DNA from: CAWDBV01 sp963800705
GTDB taxonomy: Bacteria > Actinomycetota > Thermoleophilia > Solirubrobacterales > 70-9
Direction of reading: 5' to 3'
Length of the DNA stretch: 64,000 bases
NCBI GenBank assembly: GCA_963800705.1
Contig: CAWDBV010000007.1
Span: 248,001-312,000 of the forward strand
Shown here: one piece after another, positions 1-8,286 of the stretch
How positions within the stretch are numbered: the stretch's first letter is position 1
Layout: each line of letters begins with the position of its first letter
Notes under the pieces: model-generated
Told to the model about the DNA's origin: nothing
Database searches by the model: none
The model's input: only the letters and a program-made list of their open reading frames with translations
Translations under genes and position numbers: made by a program

Positions 1-212
1 AGTTGCTCGGCGACCTCGCCCGGGAGCTCGGCGATCCGCTCGAGGTCATCGGTATCGGCCGGGAAGGCCGCCGTTCCGCCGCCGATCTTCGACGCTGCCT
101 CTTCGAGCGCCTCGGCCGAGCGGCTCGAGATCGCAACCCGCGCCCCCTCGCGGGCGAGCGCCTCGGCGATGCCGAGCCCGATGCCGCGGCTCGCGCCCAA
201 TACCAGCGCCAC
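1..212 (-). CDS. short-chain dehydrogenase/reductase, C-terminus outside window
   Basis: The minus strand encodes the N-terminal end of a classical SDR with the nucleotide-binding motif GASRGIG and the following helix, then SSRSAEAL, typical of NAD(P)-dependent Rossmann oxidoreductases. Only about 70 residues lie inside the window, so the active site and substrate are unknown. The only usual start in this frame is GTG at 212-210, which begins inside the first beta strand. A GAGGAA motif at 249-244 is seven bases from an in-frame ATC at 236-234, which would give a more normal SDR N-terminus (see findings). It follows the lipoprotein gene on the same strand, whose stop is at 261-263. Confidence 0.8.
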   Translation of the reverse strand, partial: MALVLGASRGIGLGIAEALAREGARVAISSRSAEALEEAASKIGGGTAAFPADTDDLERIAELPGEVAEQ

Positions 213-260
213 CTTCGAGGAGATGCCGAGCTCGATCGCCGCGTTCCTCGCTGCCGGCGC

Positions 261-1052
261 CTAGGGCTGCAGGCAGGCGCGGATCTTCGCCGCGTCCCCG
301 CCGGCGTCCTGGATGCACTGCGCGACCTTCTGCGCGTCCTCGGCGGTCGGCGCGCCCGGCGGAGCAGAGGCCGGGGGTGGGGGCGCCGGGGTCGCGCCGG
401 GCGCCGGGGTCGCGCCGGGGCCTCCGCCGCCCGTGCCTGCGCCGCCGCCCGTGCCGGTGCCCGGCACCTCGGCCTCGGGGCTCTCCAGCCCCGAGCCGTC
501 GGGGTTCGCGGTCAGCACGATCCCGGTGCGCCCGGCGCCGTCGCCATTCACGGTCCACTGCAGCTCCAGCGTTGGGCCGCTCTTCGCCAGCGTCATCACG
601 GTGACCTCGAAGTCGGAGACGCCACTCACCTTGGGTGCCTCGGCGACGATCGCGTCGATCGCGGCCGGGTCGACCTGCGCGACCGGATACGCGTTCTCGG
701 CCACCGAGCCGGGCCCAACCAGGTCGACCTCGAGCGGCTGCGGCTCGGCGCTGCCCGCGTCGAAGTGGAAGCCGCTCGCCTGCTCGCCCTCGCGGATCTG
801 GTACTCGGTGCCGCCGGCGGTGATCTGGACCTGGATCAGCTCGGCGCCGCCGCCGGTCTCCTCGTTGACCGCGTCGAGGGTCTTCTGGAACTCGGCGGTC
901 GTGAATTGGCTGCCTTCGCTCTCGGTCGCCGTCGCCGTCGTCTCGCCGCCGCCATCGTCGTCATCGCCCCCGCATCCCGCGATCGCGATCGCGATCGCGA
1001 GCAGGGCGGCAGCGGCCAGGGTCAACCACGTACTGCGAAGTGAGGAGAGCAA
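261..1052 (-). CDS. predicted lipoprotein, hypothetical
   Basis: A 263-residue protein of unknown function. The N-terminus is a type II signal peptide: a short charged region, an Ala/Leu/Ile-rich core, then the lipobox IAGC, so the mature protein should be lipid-anchored at the outer face of the membrane through the Cys near residue 27. An Asp/Gly-rich linker follows. The folded region, roughly residues 50-190, resembles the ectodomain of the protein at 8287-9066. A Gly/Pro/Ala-rich low-complexity stretch and a small Cys-containing C-terminal segment (AQCIQDAGG, IRACLQP) complete it. The start is TTG. A TAGGAT box nine bases upstream suggests a short or absent leader. It is divergent from the MMPL gene. 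Confidence 0.75.
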   Translation of the reverse strand: MLSSLRSTWLTLAAAALLAIAIAIAGCGGDDDDGGGETTATATESEGSQFTTAEFQKTLDAVNEETGGGAELIQVQITAGGTEYQIREGEQASGFHFDAGSAEPQPLEVDLVGPGSVAENAYPVAQVDPAAIDAIVAEAPKVSGVSDFEVTVMTLAKSGPTLELQWTVNGDGAGRTGIVLTANPDGSGLESPEAEVPGTGTGGGAGTGGGGPGATPAPGATPAPPPPASAPPGAPTAEDAQKVAQCIQDAGGDAAKIRACLQP

Positions 1053-1149
1053 GGCGGGGCGATCCTATCCGTTCACTTGCCGACCGGGCTGGTTTGCTAT
1101 CTATCGCTGCGAACGGACTCCCTCCCGCTCCCGCGTCGAAAGGATTCGA

Positions 1150-3312
1150 ATGACCCGCCGGCTCACGCGCCTCGCCGATATCGCCTACCGCCGCCGCCGT
1201 TTCATGGTGCTCGGCTGGATCGTTGCCCTGTTCGTGATCGTGCCGCTGGGCTTCTCGATCGCCGGCGACTACAAAGCCGACTACGACACGCCGGGGTCCG
1301 AGTCGAAGGCTGGCGGCGAGCTGCTCGAGGAGCGCTTCGGTGGCTACACCGGCCAGGAGGTTTTCGTCGTCTGGAAGAACCCCGCCGGCGTTGAGAACCC
1401 GGCCACCCAGCAGAAGGTGAACGCCTTCCTCGCCGAGGCAAAGCAGGTCGAGGACGTCGGCGAGTCGACTCCGATCCGCACCGCGCCCGAGGGGACGATC
1501 GCCACGACGACGCTCGGCCTCACCGACCAGGGCTGGGACGTCGAGAAGGAAAGCGGCGAACAGCTGATCGCCGCGGCCGAGAAGAACTCGGGCGACGGGC
1601 TCGAGATCAAGCTCGGCGGAGGCCCGATCTACTCGGCCCAGGAGCAGTCGAGCCCGGAGGGCATCGGCTTCCTCGGTGCCGCGATCGTGCTGCTGATCGC
1701 GTTCGGCTCGGTGGTCGCCGCCGGCCTGCCGCTCGCGATCGCGCTGTTCGGGATCCTGATCGGCACCGCGCTGATCGGGGTGCTGGCGATCTTCGTCGAC
1801 GTCCCCGACTGGACGACCGCGGTGTCGAGCCTGGTCGGGATCGGGGTCGGGATCGACTACGCGCTGCTCGTCCTGACCCGCTTCCGCTCCGCCATGCACG
1901 ACGGCAAGGACGTCCACGACGCGATCACCGAGGCGCTGACCACCGCCGGGCGCAGCGTGATCATCGCCGGCCTCACGGTGATGATCGCCGTGCTCGGCCT
2001 CTTCCTCACCGGCCTGCCATACATGCGCGGTGTCGCGCTGGCGACCTCGATTGCGGTGCTGGTCGTGATGCTCGCCTCGATCACCGTGCTTCCGTCGCTG
2101 CTGTCGATGCTCGGGCCGAAGGTCGACCGGCTGCGGATCCCGTTCCTCGGTCGTCAGCTGCGTACCGAGGGCAGCGAAGGCGGCAGTGAATCGCCGGCTG
2201 CGCGCTGGAGCCACACCGTGCAGCGGCACCCGTGGGCGTTCGCGCTCGCCGGCACCGCGCTCCTGCTCCTGCTCGCCGCGCCGGCGCTCGGCATGCGGCT
2301 CGGCTTCCCCGATGCGGGCAACGACCCGCCGGACACGATGACGCGCCAGGCCTACGACCTGACCGCCGAGGGCTTCGGCCCCGGCGCCAACGGGCCGATT
2401 GTGGTCGCCGCCGATCTGACCGGCCCCGACGCGAGGACCCAGGTCGACGCGCTCGCCGGCCAGCTCCGCAACGACCCGAACGTCGCCTTCGTCGCGCCGC
2501 CGCTGATCAACCCGGAGGGCAACGCGGCGATCATCAACGCGATCCCGAAGAGCTCGCCGCAGGCGGAGGAGACCACCGATCTCGTCTCCCGGATTCGCGA
2601 GGATCTCGTGCCCGCGGTGGCGCCGGCCGGCTCGGGGGCGACCTTCGAGGTCGGCGGCGAGGCGGCGGCGCTCGAGGACCAGAGCGAGTACATGCTCGAC
2701 AAGATGCCGCTGTTCATCGCCGGCATCATCGGGCTCTCGTTCCTGCTCCTGCTGGCGGCCTTCCACTCGCCGCTCGTCTCGCTGAAGGCGGGAATCATGA
2801 ACCTGCTCTCGGTGGGCGCCGGCTACGGCGTCATGACGCTGTTCGCAAACGGCGGCGGCCTAAGCTCGCTGGTCGGCATCGACCACGAGGTGCCGATCGC
2901 CCCGTTCCTGCCGGTGATGATGTTTGCGATCCTGTTCGGGCTCTCGATGGACTACGAGGTCTTCCTGATCTCGCGGATCCGCGAGGAGTACCTCAAGAAC
3001 GGAGGAAACACCCGCGACGCCGTCGCCGACGGGCTGGCGAAGACCGCGCGCGTGATCACCGCGGCCGCGGCGATCATGGTCGTCGTCTTCCTGGCATTCC
3101 TCGCCGCGCCCGACGTGTTCCTGAAGCTGTTCGGGATCGGCCTCGCGACATCGATCCTCGTCGACGCGACGATCGTGCGAATGGTGCTGGTGCCGTCCGT
3201 GATGCAGCTGCTCGGCGACCGCAACTGGTGGATCCCCGATTGGCTCGAGCGGATGCTGCCGCCGCTCGACATGGAGCCGGCCGCGACCGCGACCGGCTCG
3301 CGAGTGCCCTAG
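1150..3312 (+). CDS. MMPL/RND-family membrane transporter
   Basis: A 720-residue integral membrane protein of the MMPL branch of the RND superfamily, which exports lipids or hydrophobic compounds using proton motive force. It has the usual two-fold layout: TM1 near residues 18-38, an extracytoplasmic domain, a block of five TMs (about 175-330), TM7 near 360, a second extracytoplasmic domain, and a final block of TMs (about 520-680). The GIGIDYALL and GLSMDYEVF segments are the paired motifs carrying the TM4 and TM10 aspartates used for proton relay. The ATG at 1150 follows AAAGGA at good spacing. The open frame continues upstream to 313, but that stretch is antisense to the lipoprotein gene. 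Its stop overlaps the convergent FtsH gene through a shared CTAG. Confidence 0.93.
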   Translation: MTRRLTRLADIAYRRRRFMVLGWIVALFVIVPLGFSIAGDYKADYDTPGSESKAGGELLEERFGGYTGQEVFVVWKNPAGVENPATQQKVNAFLAEAKQVEDVGESTPIRTAPEGTIATTTLGLTDQGWDVEKESGEQLIAAAEKNSGDGLEIKLGGGPIYSAQEQSSPEGIGFLGAAIVLLIAFGSVVAAGLPLAIALFGILIGTALIGVLAIFVDVPDWTTAVSSLVGIGVGIDYALLVLTRFRSAMHDGKDVHDAITEALTTAGRSVIIAGLTVMIAVLGLFLTGLPYMRGVALATSIAVLVVMLASITVLPSLLSMLGPKVDRLRIPFLGRQLRTEGSEGGSESPAARWSHTVQRHPWAFALAGTALLLLLAAPALGMRLGFPDAGNDPPDTMTRQAYDLTAEGFGPGANGPIVVAADLTGPDARTQVDALAGQLRNDPNVAFVAPPLINPEGNAAIINAIPKSSPQAEETTDLVSRIREDLVPAVAPAGSGATFEVGGEAAALEDQSEYMLDKMPLFIAGIIGLSFLLLLAAFHSPLVSLKAGIMNLLSVGAGYGVMTLFANGGGLSSLVGIDHEVPIAPFLPVMMFAILFGLSMDYEVFLISRIREEYLKNGGNTRDAVADGLAKTARVITAAAAIMVVVFLAFLAAPDVFLKLFGIGLATSILVDATIVRMVLVPSVMQLLGDRNWWIPDWLERMLPPLDMEPAATATGSRVP

Positions 3313-4889
3313 ACCTCGGGCCGGTCTTCCTGGGCCGAGAGCTCCATCAGCGCTTCGTCGACGTACGGAAGCGAGGGCGGCCGCAGCGTGTGGGCGGCGA
3401 AGATCTCGTCGAGCTCCTCGCGGGTAAGCGTCTCGCGCTCGAGAACGCTGGCGGCGAGATCGTCGAGGCAGCGGCGGTTGACCTGCAGCAGCTCACGAGC
3501 CTGCCGGTAGGCCGCCCGCGCCAGCGCCATCGCGGCGAGGTCGACGTCGCGCCGGGTCTGGTCCGAGAGCGAGTAGTCGGAGGTCGGTAGCGCGATCGGC
3601 GCCTCGTCGGCGTGATCCGGGACCTGGATCGTCATTCCGAACTCGCCCACCATCTGGGCGCAGATCGCATGGACGCGCGCGAGGTCGTCGGCTGAGCCCG
3701 AGTAGGCGGTGCCGAACACCTCCTCCTCGGCGGCGCGGCCGCCGAGCAGCGTCACGACCTCCTGTACGAGCTGCTCGCGCGAGCGCAGGTAGCGGTCCTC
3801 CTGGGGGGAATGGGCGACGAAGCCGAGCGCAGGGCCGCGCGGGACGATGCTGAGGATCTCGGGCGGGTCGAGTCCGAGCAGCCGGCGGGTGAGAGCGTGG
3901 CCGGCCTCGTGGTGGGCAACGATCCGGCGCTCCTCGTCGTTGAGTCGGCGGGTCTGCTCGGAGCCGACCACCTGGCGCAGCAGCGCCTCTTCGAGGTCCT
4001 CGCTGGCGATTGCATCGCGCTCGGCGCGCCCGGCGATGATCGCCGCTTCGTTTAAGGCGTTGGCGAGCTGGGCGCCGGTCATACCGGTCGTCTTGCGGGC
4101 GACGTCGTCGAGCTCGAGGTCGGCGCCGAGCGGCTTGCCCTTCGCGTGTGCATTCAAGATTGCCTCCCGGCCGGCGCGGTCGGGCGGGCTGACCAGCACC
4201 TGGCGGTCAAAGCGGCCGGGTCGAAGCAGTGCCTTGTCGAGCTTCTCGACATTGTTCGAGGCCGCGATCACGATCACGGTGCCGGGGTCGCGCTCGAAGC
4301 CGTCGAGCTCGACGAGCAGCTGGTTGAGCGCCTGCTCGCGCTCGCTCGAGCCGCCGTCGCCGCCCGCGCCGCGGTGGCCGCCGACCGCGTCGAGCTCGTC
4401 GATGAAGATCACCGCGCGACCCGACTTGCGCGCCTCCTTGAAGAGGCGGCGGATGCGCGCCGCGCCCCTGCCCACGAACATCTCGACGAAGCTCGAGCCA
4501 GAGGCGGCGTAGAAATCGACGCCGGCCTGGGCGGCGACCGCACGGGCGAGCATCGTCTTGCCCGTCCCGGGCGGGCCGAACAGAAGTACGCCACGCGGCG
4601 GCTGCGCGCCCAAAGAGGCGAACCGTTTTGGGTCGCGCAGCCACTCGGTGACGTCCATCAGCTCGTCCTTCGCTGCATCTACCCCTTGAACTTCGTCCCA
4701 GAGGACCGGTGCGGTCTTGCTGGCCTTGATCGTCTCCGGCTTCGTGCTCTGCATCGTGCCGCGCAGCAGGAACACGAACACGATCAGCAGGCCGGCCATG
4801 AAGACGACTCCGAAGACCGGATACCAGTCGAAGAAGAAGGTCTTCACGTCGGCGACGAGAAGGGCGTGGGTAAGTGTCGTCGCGTCCAT
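3309..4889 (-). CDS. FtsH-like AAA ATP-dependent zinc metalloprotease, short form
   Basis: A 526-residue membrane-anchored AAA protease. Visible are one TM near residues 24-43, Walker A GPPGTGKT, Walker B VIFIDELD, the second-region-of-homology arginines in RPGRFDR, the zinc site HEAGH, and a downstream Asp in SADDLAR as the likely third ligand. FtsH normally has two TMs flanking an extracytoplasmic domain of about 70-100 residues and is 600-700 residues long. Here the N-terminus has one TM and no such domain. The C-terminal protease half looks complete, so it should be active. It may be a specialised paralog rather than the housekeeping FtsH. The gene is convergent with the MMPL transporter and overlaps its stop by four bases. 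Confidence 0.9.
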   Translation of the reverse strand: MDATTLTHALLVADVKTFFFDWYPVFGVVFMAGLLIVFVFLLRGTMQSTKPETIKASKTAPVLWDEVQGVDAAKDELMDVTEWLRDPKRFASLGAQPPRGVLLFGPPGTGKTMLARAVAAQAGVDFYAASGSSFVEMFVGRGAARIRRLFKEARKSGRAVIFIDELDAVGGHRGAGGDGGSSEREQALNQLLVELDGFERDPGTVIVIAASNNVEKLDKALLRPGRFDRQVLVSPPDRAGREAILNAHAKGKPLGADLELDDVARKTTGMTGAQLANALNEAAIIAGRAERDAIASEDLEEALLRQVVGSEQTRRLNDEERRIVAHHEAGHALTRRLLGLDPPEILSIVPRGPALGFVAHSPQEDRYLRSREQLVQEVVTLLGGRAAEEEVFGTAYSGSADDLARVHAICAQMVGEFGMTIQVPDHADEAPIALPTSDYSLSDQTRRDVDLAAMALARAAYRQARELLQVNRRCLDDLAASVLERETLTREELDEIFAAHTLRPPSLPYVDEALMELSAQEDRPEV

Positions 4890-5007
4890 TGGTTGGGCGG
4901 TTCCCTGCCGAAAACCGAGGAGGGGCAGTGTGGCGGACGCAGCCCGCCGCGTCTATTGAACATCCGTCGAGAGCCACGCTTGCGCGCTAAACCAACGCGA
5001 AGTTGAG

Positions 5008-5556
5008 TCAATCCAGCCAGACGGGTTCCTTGAAGTCTCCGTACTCCTGGATCGCCCCGTAGATGTGCTGGACCAGCCATGTGCTCTTCTTCACGCGAAG
5101 GGTGCATACGCCGTACGGCAGCTTGTTCGGTCTGCGGCTCTTGCTCGAGGTCGGCCGTTCGTTGATTTGATGCCCACGCAGTGAGGAACGGGGCAGTTCA
5201 AGCGCATCGAGCCAGTAGTCCTCGACCTGTCGAAGCGATAGCCCGTTGCCCGTGTAGAGGTGCAAGCTGAGCGTGAACTCCTCGGGTTGGATGCCAAAAC
5301 ACTGGACAAGAAAACGTCGGTAGAACCGGATCAGATTCACATCCGAATTGACTAGCTTCAGTGTGTTTCGCTCTTTGGACCCTTCAGCCCAATAGAGCAT
5401 GCATCCGGCTTGATGGAGAGGTTCGCTGTCCTGGGCGCGCCGACGCCCTTCGTCTTGAAACGCACGCCGCTTTTGACGCCAGCGTTCAGCGACGACGACC
5501 GCGCGTCGCTGGTGGTCTGATGTTCCCGTCTGACGCGACCGGTTGCTGGCGACCAT
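5008..5556 (-). CDS. conserved hypothetical protein, possibly homing-endonuclease-like
   Basis: A 182-residue protein without signal peptide or TM. The core motifs AGCMLYWAEGSK, LVNSDVNLIRFYRRFL, LHLYTGNGL and DYWLDALELP recall a conserved actinobacterial hypothetical family that I associate loosely with LAGLIDADG-type folds. That link is from memory, not proven. The N-terminus is Arg-rich and looks irregular, so the start at 5556 is uncertain. Base composition here is visibly lower in GC than the neighbours, and the gene sits just upstream of tRNA-Val on the opposite strand. Both fit acquisition by transfer. No partner gene is nearby. Confidence 0.6.
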   Translation of the reverse strand: MVASNRSRQTGTSDHQRRAVVVAERWRQKRRAFQDEGRRRAQDSEPLHQAGCMLYWAEGSKERNTLKLVNSDVNLIRFYRRFLVQCFGIQPEEFTLSLHLYTGNGLSLRQVEDYWLDALELPRSSLRGHQINERPTSSKSRRPNKLPYGVCTLRVKKSTWLVQHIYGAIQEYGDFKEPVWLD

Positions 5557-5643
5557 TCGTTTGCCAACCTATCCTGGGGATACAGACGCATGGTGGAGAA
5601 TGCGTCAACAAACCCAAACGGGTCTGGCAAATTTGTGAGAAGA

Positions 5644-5717
5644 GGGCGGTTAGCTCAGCTTGGGAGAGCGCCTCGTTTACACCGAGGAGGTCACTGGTTC
5701 GAGCCCAGTACCGCCCA
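5644..5717 (+). tRNA. tRNA-Val (TAC anticodon)
   Basis: A complete 74-base cloverleaf. The acceptor stem GGGCGGT pairs with ACCGCCC, with discriminator A at 5717. The D arm is GCTC/GAGC, the anticodon stem CCTCG/CGAGG has loop TTTACAC (anticodon TAC), and the T arm is ACTGG-TTCGAGC-CCAGT. CCA is not encoded. Anticodon UAC reads GUA and GUG valine codons. Confidence 0.95.
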
Positions 5718-5993
5718 TAAACAGGTTTGGCTGCTTCGAGTGCTGGGTGCCGGCAGCCGCTTTGCATGGGAGCGGGAGTCCGAACTCTCGCTGCTCCTCC
5801 TCGCGCAGAGGAGCATTCAGGCAAGAGCGCCGACCACAGCTCGTTGGCTTCCTGAGCAGCAGCGTCGCAACTGTGCACCGACGCTGTCGCTCGAGTGGCC
5901 AGGCGCGCGTGGTCTCACCCGCTGTTCGATCCGCCAGTTGTCGCCGTCCCTGTTCCCTCGTCGAAAGGCCGGGTCATGTGACGGGCGCTGAGG

Positions 5994-6833
5994 TCAGCCC
6001 TTCTTGCGGCCGACAGCGAGCTTCACCGAGATTGGCACGTCGAACCTCCCCTCGGTGCCATAGGCAGCCAGGCGACGCTCGAGGGCGGCGCGGATGTGCT
6101 CCTGCGCCTGCTCCGATTGGCTGAGGATGAGCGAGGCCATCCGAACCGTCCCGCGTTGCAGGGCGCCCCAGAAGTCCTCGGATGATTCAACTGGGTGCGT
6201 GAACGCCACGCGGCGCACTTCCACGTCGACGAGGCCCTGTCCCTCGAGGAGACGCCGAAACTCTTCGTCGTCGGAGAACCGGAAGACATCGGGGCCCGGG
6301 GGCAGGCCGTCAGGCGGTCCCGCCCCGGTCTCTGCGACGGCCTCCAAGAAGACGCCGAACATGCGCATCTCCGCGGGTGCATCCCAGGTCGTCAGCGCCA
6401 ACCGGCCCCCCGCAACGAGGGATCGTGCGCCCTCGGCGACGGCGAGCTCCGGGCGGCCGAAGTGGGGAAGCCCAAAGTTGGCGACCACCGCGTCGAAGGT
6501 ACAGTCCTCGAACGGGAGTGACTGCGCGTCCGCCCGCGTGAATTCGATGCCCGGATGCTCTACGCCTGCCCGGGCGACCATCGCCTCGGCGACGTCCACG
6601 GCCGACACCGTCGCCCCCCGGCGGGCCGCCTCCGCCGCCACGTACCCGGGGCCGGTCGCCACGTCGAGCACGCGGGTTCCCGGACCCACCCCGGCGAGAT
6701 TCAGGAGCGGCTCGACCAGCCGGCCCGTGACCGCGCCGAAGAACCCCGCATACCCCTCCACTCGCTCCTCCCACGCACTCGCCTCGAACTGATCGAAGGC
6801 GTCGAGATCGATGTTCAGCTCATGGCTCGCCAT
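5994..6833 (-). CDS. class I SAM-dependent methyltransferase
   Basis: A 279-residue protein with the Rossmann methyltransferase signature. Motif I is VLDVATGPG, the acidic residue closing strand 2 is in AVDVAEAM, then RADAQSLPF and FDAVVANFGLPHF for motifs II-III. This is the Methyltransf_11/UbiE-like layout acting on an unknown small molecule. The C-terminal half forms the substrate cap. The start was placed at the ATG of MASHELN (6833) because the upstream in-frame ATG at 6944 adds a low-complexity segment with no domain content. No neighbouring gene indicates the substrate. Confidence 0.85.
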   Translation of the reverse strand: MASHELNIDLDAFDQFEASAWEERVEGYAGFFGAVTGRLVEPLLNLAGVGPGTRVLDVATGPGYVAAEAARRGATVSAVDVAEAMVARAGVEHPGIEFTRADAQSLPFEDCTFDAVVANFGLPHFGRPELAVAEGARSLVAGGRLALTTWDAPAEMRMFGVFLEAVAETGAGPPDGLPPGPDVFRFSDDEEFRRLLEGQGLVDVEVRRVAFTHPVESSEDFWGALQRGTVRMASLILSQSEQAQEHIRAALERRLAAYGTEGRFDVPISVKLAVGRKKG

Positions 6834-7002
6834 TGGCCCATCCAGTCTCAGAGATTGTGGAGACGTTACATCGGGCGGCGCCGCGGAACCGCGCATCGGC
6901 TGCTCCATCCGCGTGAAAGGAGGCGCTACGTGGCCTCGAGGCATCGAGTCGCGGACTCCGCTTTGGACGAGAAGCGCTACTGCGCAAGCAAGTGGGCCCG
7001 CT

Positions 7003-7380
7003 TTATGTAACGCCGCCCATCAGCAGCGCCTTGGTCTTGTCGGAGGGGTCGACCTTGAGGTTGAACTTCTTGCCGACGGTGTAGCCCTCCTCTGAGTTCG
7101 GGTGCAGGTACTGCATCGCCCGCGCCTCGTAGGCCTCGCCGTCCTTCTCGGCGTCGACCTTGATCATGAACTCCTTCGCGCCGGCCGAGACCGTGCCGGT
7201 CTCCTCGATCGCGGTGATCGTGCCGGTCGCATCCTCGCCCTCCATCGCCATCTTCTGCATCCACTGCGAGTACTCGAGGCCGCCGGGGACCTCGGGCGCC
7301 CCGGTGGGCGGCTGCACCCCGGCCTCCTGCGCCTTCTTCGCCATCTCCTGGGCGTTCTTGATGTTGTCCATCAGTCCCAT
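7003..7380 (-). CDS. small conserved hypothetical protein (tandem paralog 1)
   Basis: A 125-residue soluble protein of unknown function. It has an amphipathic charged N-terminal helix (MDNIKNAQEMAKKAQEAG), a Pro-rich linker, and a C-terminal beta-rich domain with GTITAIEETGTVS, FMIKVDAEKDGEAYEA and KFNLKVDPSDKTK. It has the same architecture as the next gene, and the two look like a tandem duplication that has diverged. A GGAGGT ribosome site sits five bases from the ATG. The C-terminal region resembles the small beta domain in DUF3592-like proteins, where an ending such as VDP..P is common, but this is weak. Confidence 0.75.
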   Translation of the reverse strand: MGLMDNIKNAQEMAKKAQEAGVQPPTGAPEVPGGLEYSQWMQKMAMEGEDATGTITAIEETGTVSAGAKEFMIKVDAEKDGEAYEARAMQYLHPNSEEGYTVGKKFNLKVDPSDKTKALLMGGVT

Positions 7381-7417
7381 CTCAGACCTCCAGTCTCGTG
7401 TCGGTTGCTCGTGCCGG

Positions 7418-7783
7418 TTACTCGATGATCGTCCAGACGACGACCCGGCTCGGATCGCCCGGATCGGCCTTGATGTTCCAGCGGCTGCCCTCTGTGTAGT
7501 GCTGCAGCTGGTCGTCGCCGATGTACATGTAGGCGGTCGCTTCGTTGGTCTCGCCGTTCACGGTCGCGTCGACCTTGATCTCGTACTCCTTCGTGCCGGC
7601 GGAGTCGTTGCCGGTCTCGGAGATCGACTTGAGGACGCCCTCTCCCGGCGTGCCCTCGTTGCCGACCCGGTTGTGGAAGTTGATCCGGTCCTGCTCCTCG
7701 GGGCTCGGCGGCGACATGTCGACGCCCTGCGTCATCTGCGCGGCTTGCTCCTGCATCTTCTTCATGTCATCCATCATTCCCAT
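7418..7783 (-). CDS. small conserved hypothetical protein (tandem paralog 2)
   Basis: A 121-residue protein paralogous to the adjacent downstream gene. It has an N-terminal charged helix (MMDDMKKMQEQAAQMTQG), an acidic Pro-containing linker, and a beta domain with GVLKSISETGNDSAGTKEYEIKV followed by WNIKADPGDPSR. The spacing between the repeated elements matches the sibling. It has an AAGGAG ribosome site. The 37-base gap to the sibling suggests one transcript. No signal peptide or TM is visible. Function unknown. Confidence 0.75.
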   Translation of the reverse strand: MGMMDDMKKMQEQAAQMTQGVDMSPPSPEEQDRINFHNRVGNEGTPGEGVLKSISETGNDSAGTKEYEIKVDATVNGETNEATAYMYIGDDQLQHYTEGSRWNIKADPGDPSRVVVWTIIE

Positions 7784-7892
7784 TGATGTCTCCTTGTCCG
7801 GTTGCCTGGGGCGCGGACACTATCCGCCTCGGGCGCCCGGGGCAGGCGGCGGTCTGACGCGATCGGCGGTCGTGTTATAGGTTGCTTCACCT

Positions 7893-8282
7893 ATGGAGAC
7901 TTCCCAGCTGAAGCGAATCCCGCTCTTCGCCGACGCCTCCGACGAGGACCTTCGGATCGTCGCCCAGTTCGCCGAGTCGAAGGAGTTCTCGGAGGGCGTC
8001 GACGTGATCAAGGAGGGCGGCTTCTCGAACGCCCTGATGGCGATCGAGGACGGAACCGCGAAGGTGACCCGCGACGGCGAGGAGCTCGCCTCGCTCGGTC
8101 CCGGCGACATCTTCGGCGAGGCCGGGATGCTCGAGAAGGACACGATGCGCAGTGCCACGGTCACCGCCACCTCGCCGCTGAAGGTGATCAGCATCGGGCA
8201 CTTCGAGGTCAAGCGGCTGAAGAAGAACGCGCCCGAGATCTACGGGCGGATCGAGAAGCTGGTCGAAGAGCGAAGCGGCTGA
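7893..8282 (+). CDS. stand-alone cyclic nucleotide-binding domain protein
   Basis: A 129-residue protein that is essentially one cNMP-binding beta-roll followed by a C-terminal helix. The phosphate-binding cassette is visible as GDIFGEAGMLEKDTMRSATVTA, with the Gly-Glu and Arg expected to contact a cyclic nucleotide. There is no DNA-binding domain, so it is not a complete Crp-type regulator and may act through a partner. There is no ribosome site. A TTATAG/TATAGG box at 7875-7881 lies about 12 bases from the ATG, so the mRNA may be nearly leaderless. It is divergent from the small paralog pair. Confidence 0.85.
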   Translation: METSQLKRIPLFADASDEDLRIVAQFAESKEFSEGVDVIKEGGFSNALMAIEDGTAKVTRDGEELASLGPGDIFGEAGMLEKDTMRSATVTATSPLKVISIGHFEVKRLKKNAPEIYGRIEKLVEERSG

Positions 8283-8286
8283 AGCT

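Noticed and set aside
313..1149. Upstream extension of the MMPL reading frame
   Set aside because: This part is antisense to the lipoprotein and is Pro/Ser/Ala-rich. The MMPL N-terminus and ribosome site begin at 1150.
961..2766. 601-residue minus-strand ORF across the MMPL gene
   Set aside because: It is antisense to a clear transporter, Arg/Gly/His-rich, and has no domain motif. Long antisense ORFs are expected at this GC.
5590..6124. ORFs running through tRNA-Val
   Set aside because: They cover a clear tRNA and have no coding signature. The stretch 5718-5993 shows no gene or clear signal.
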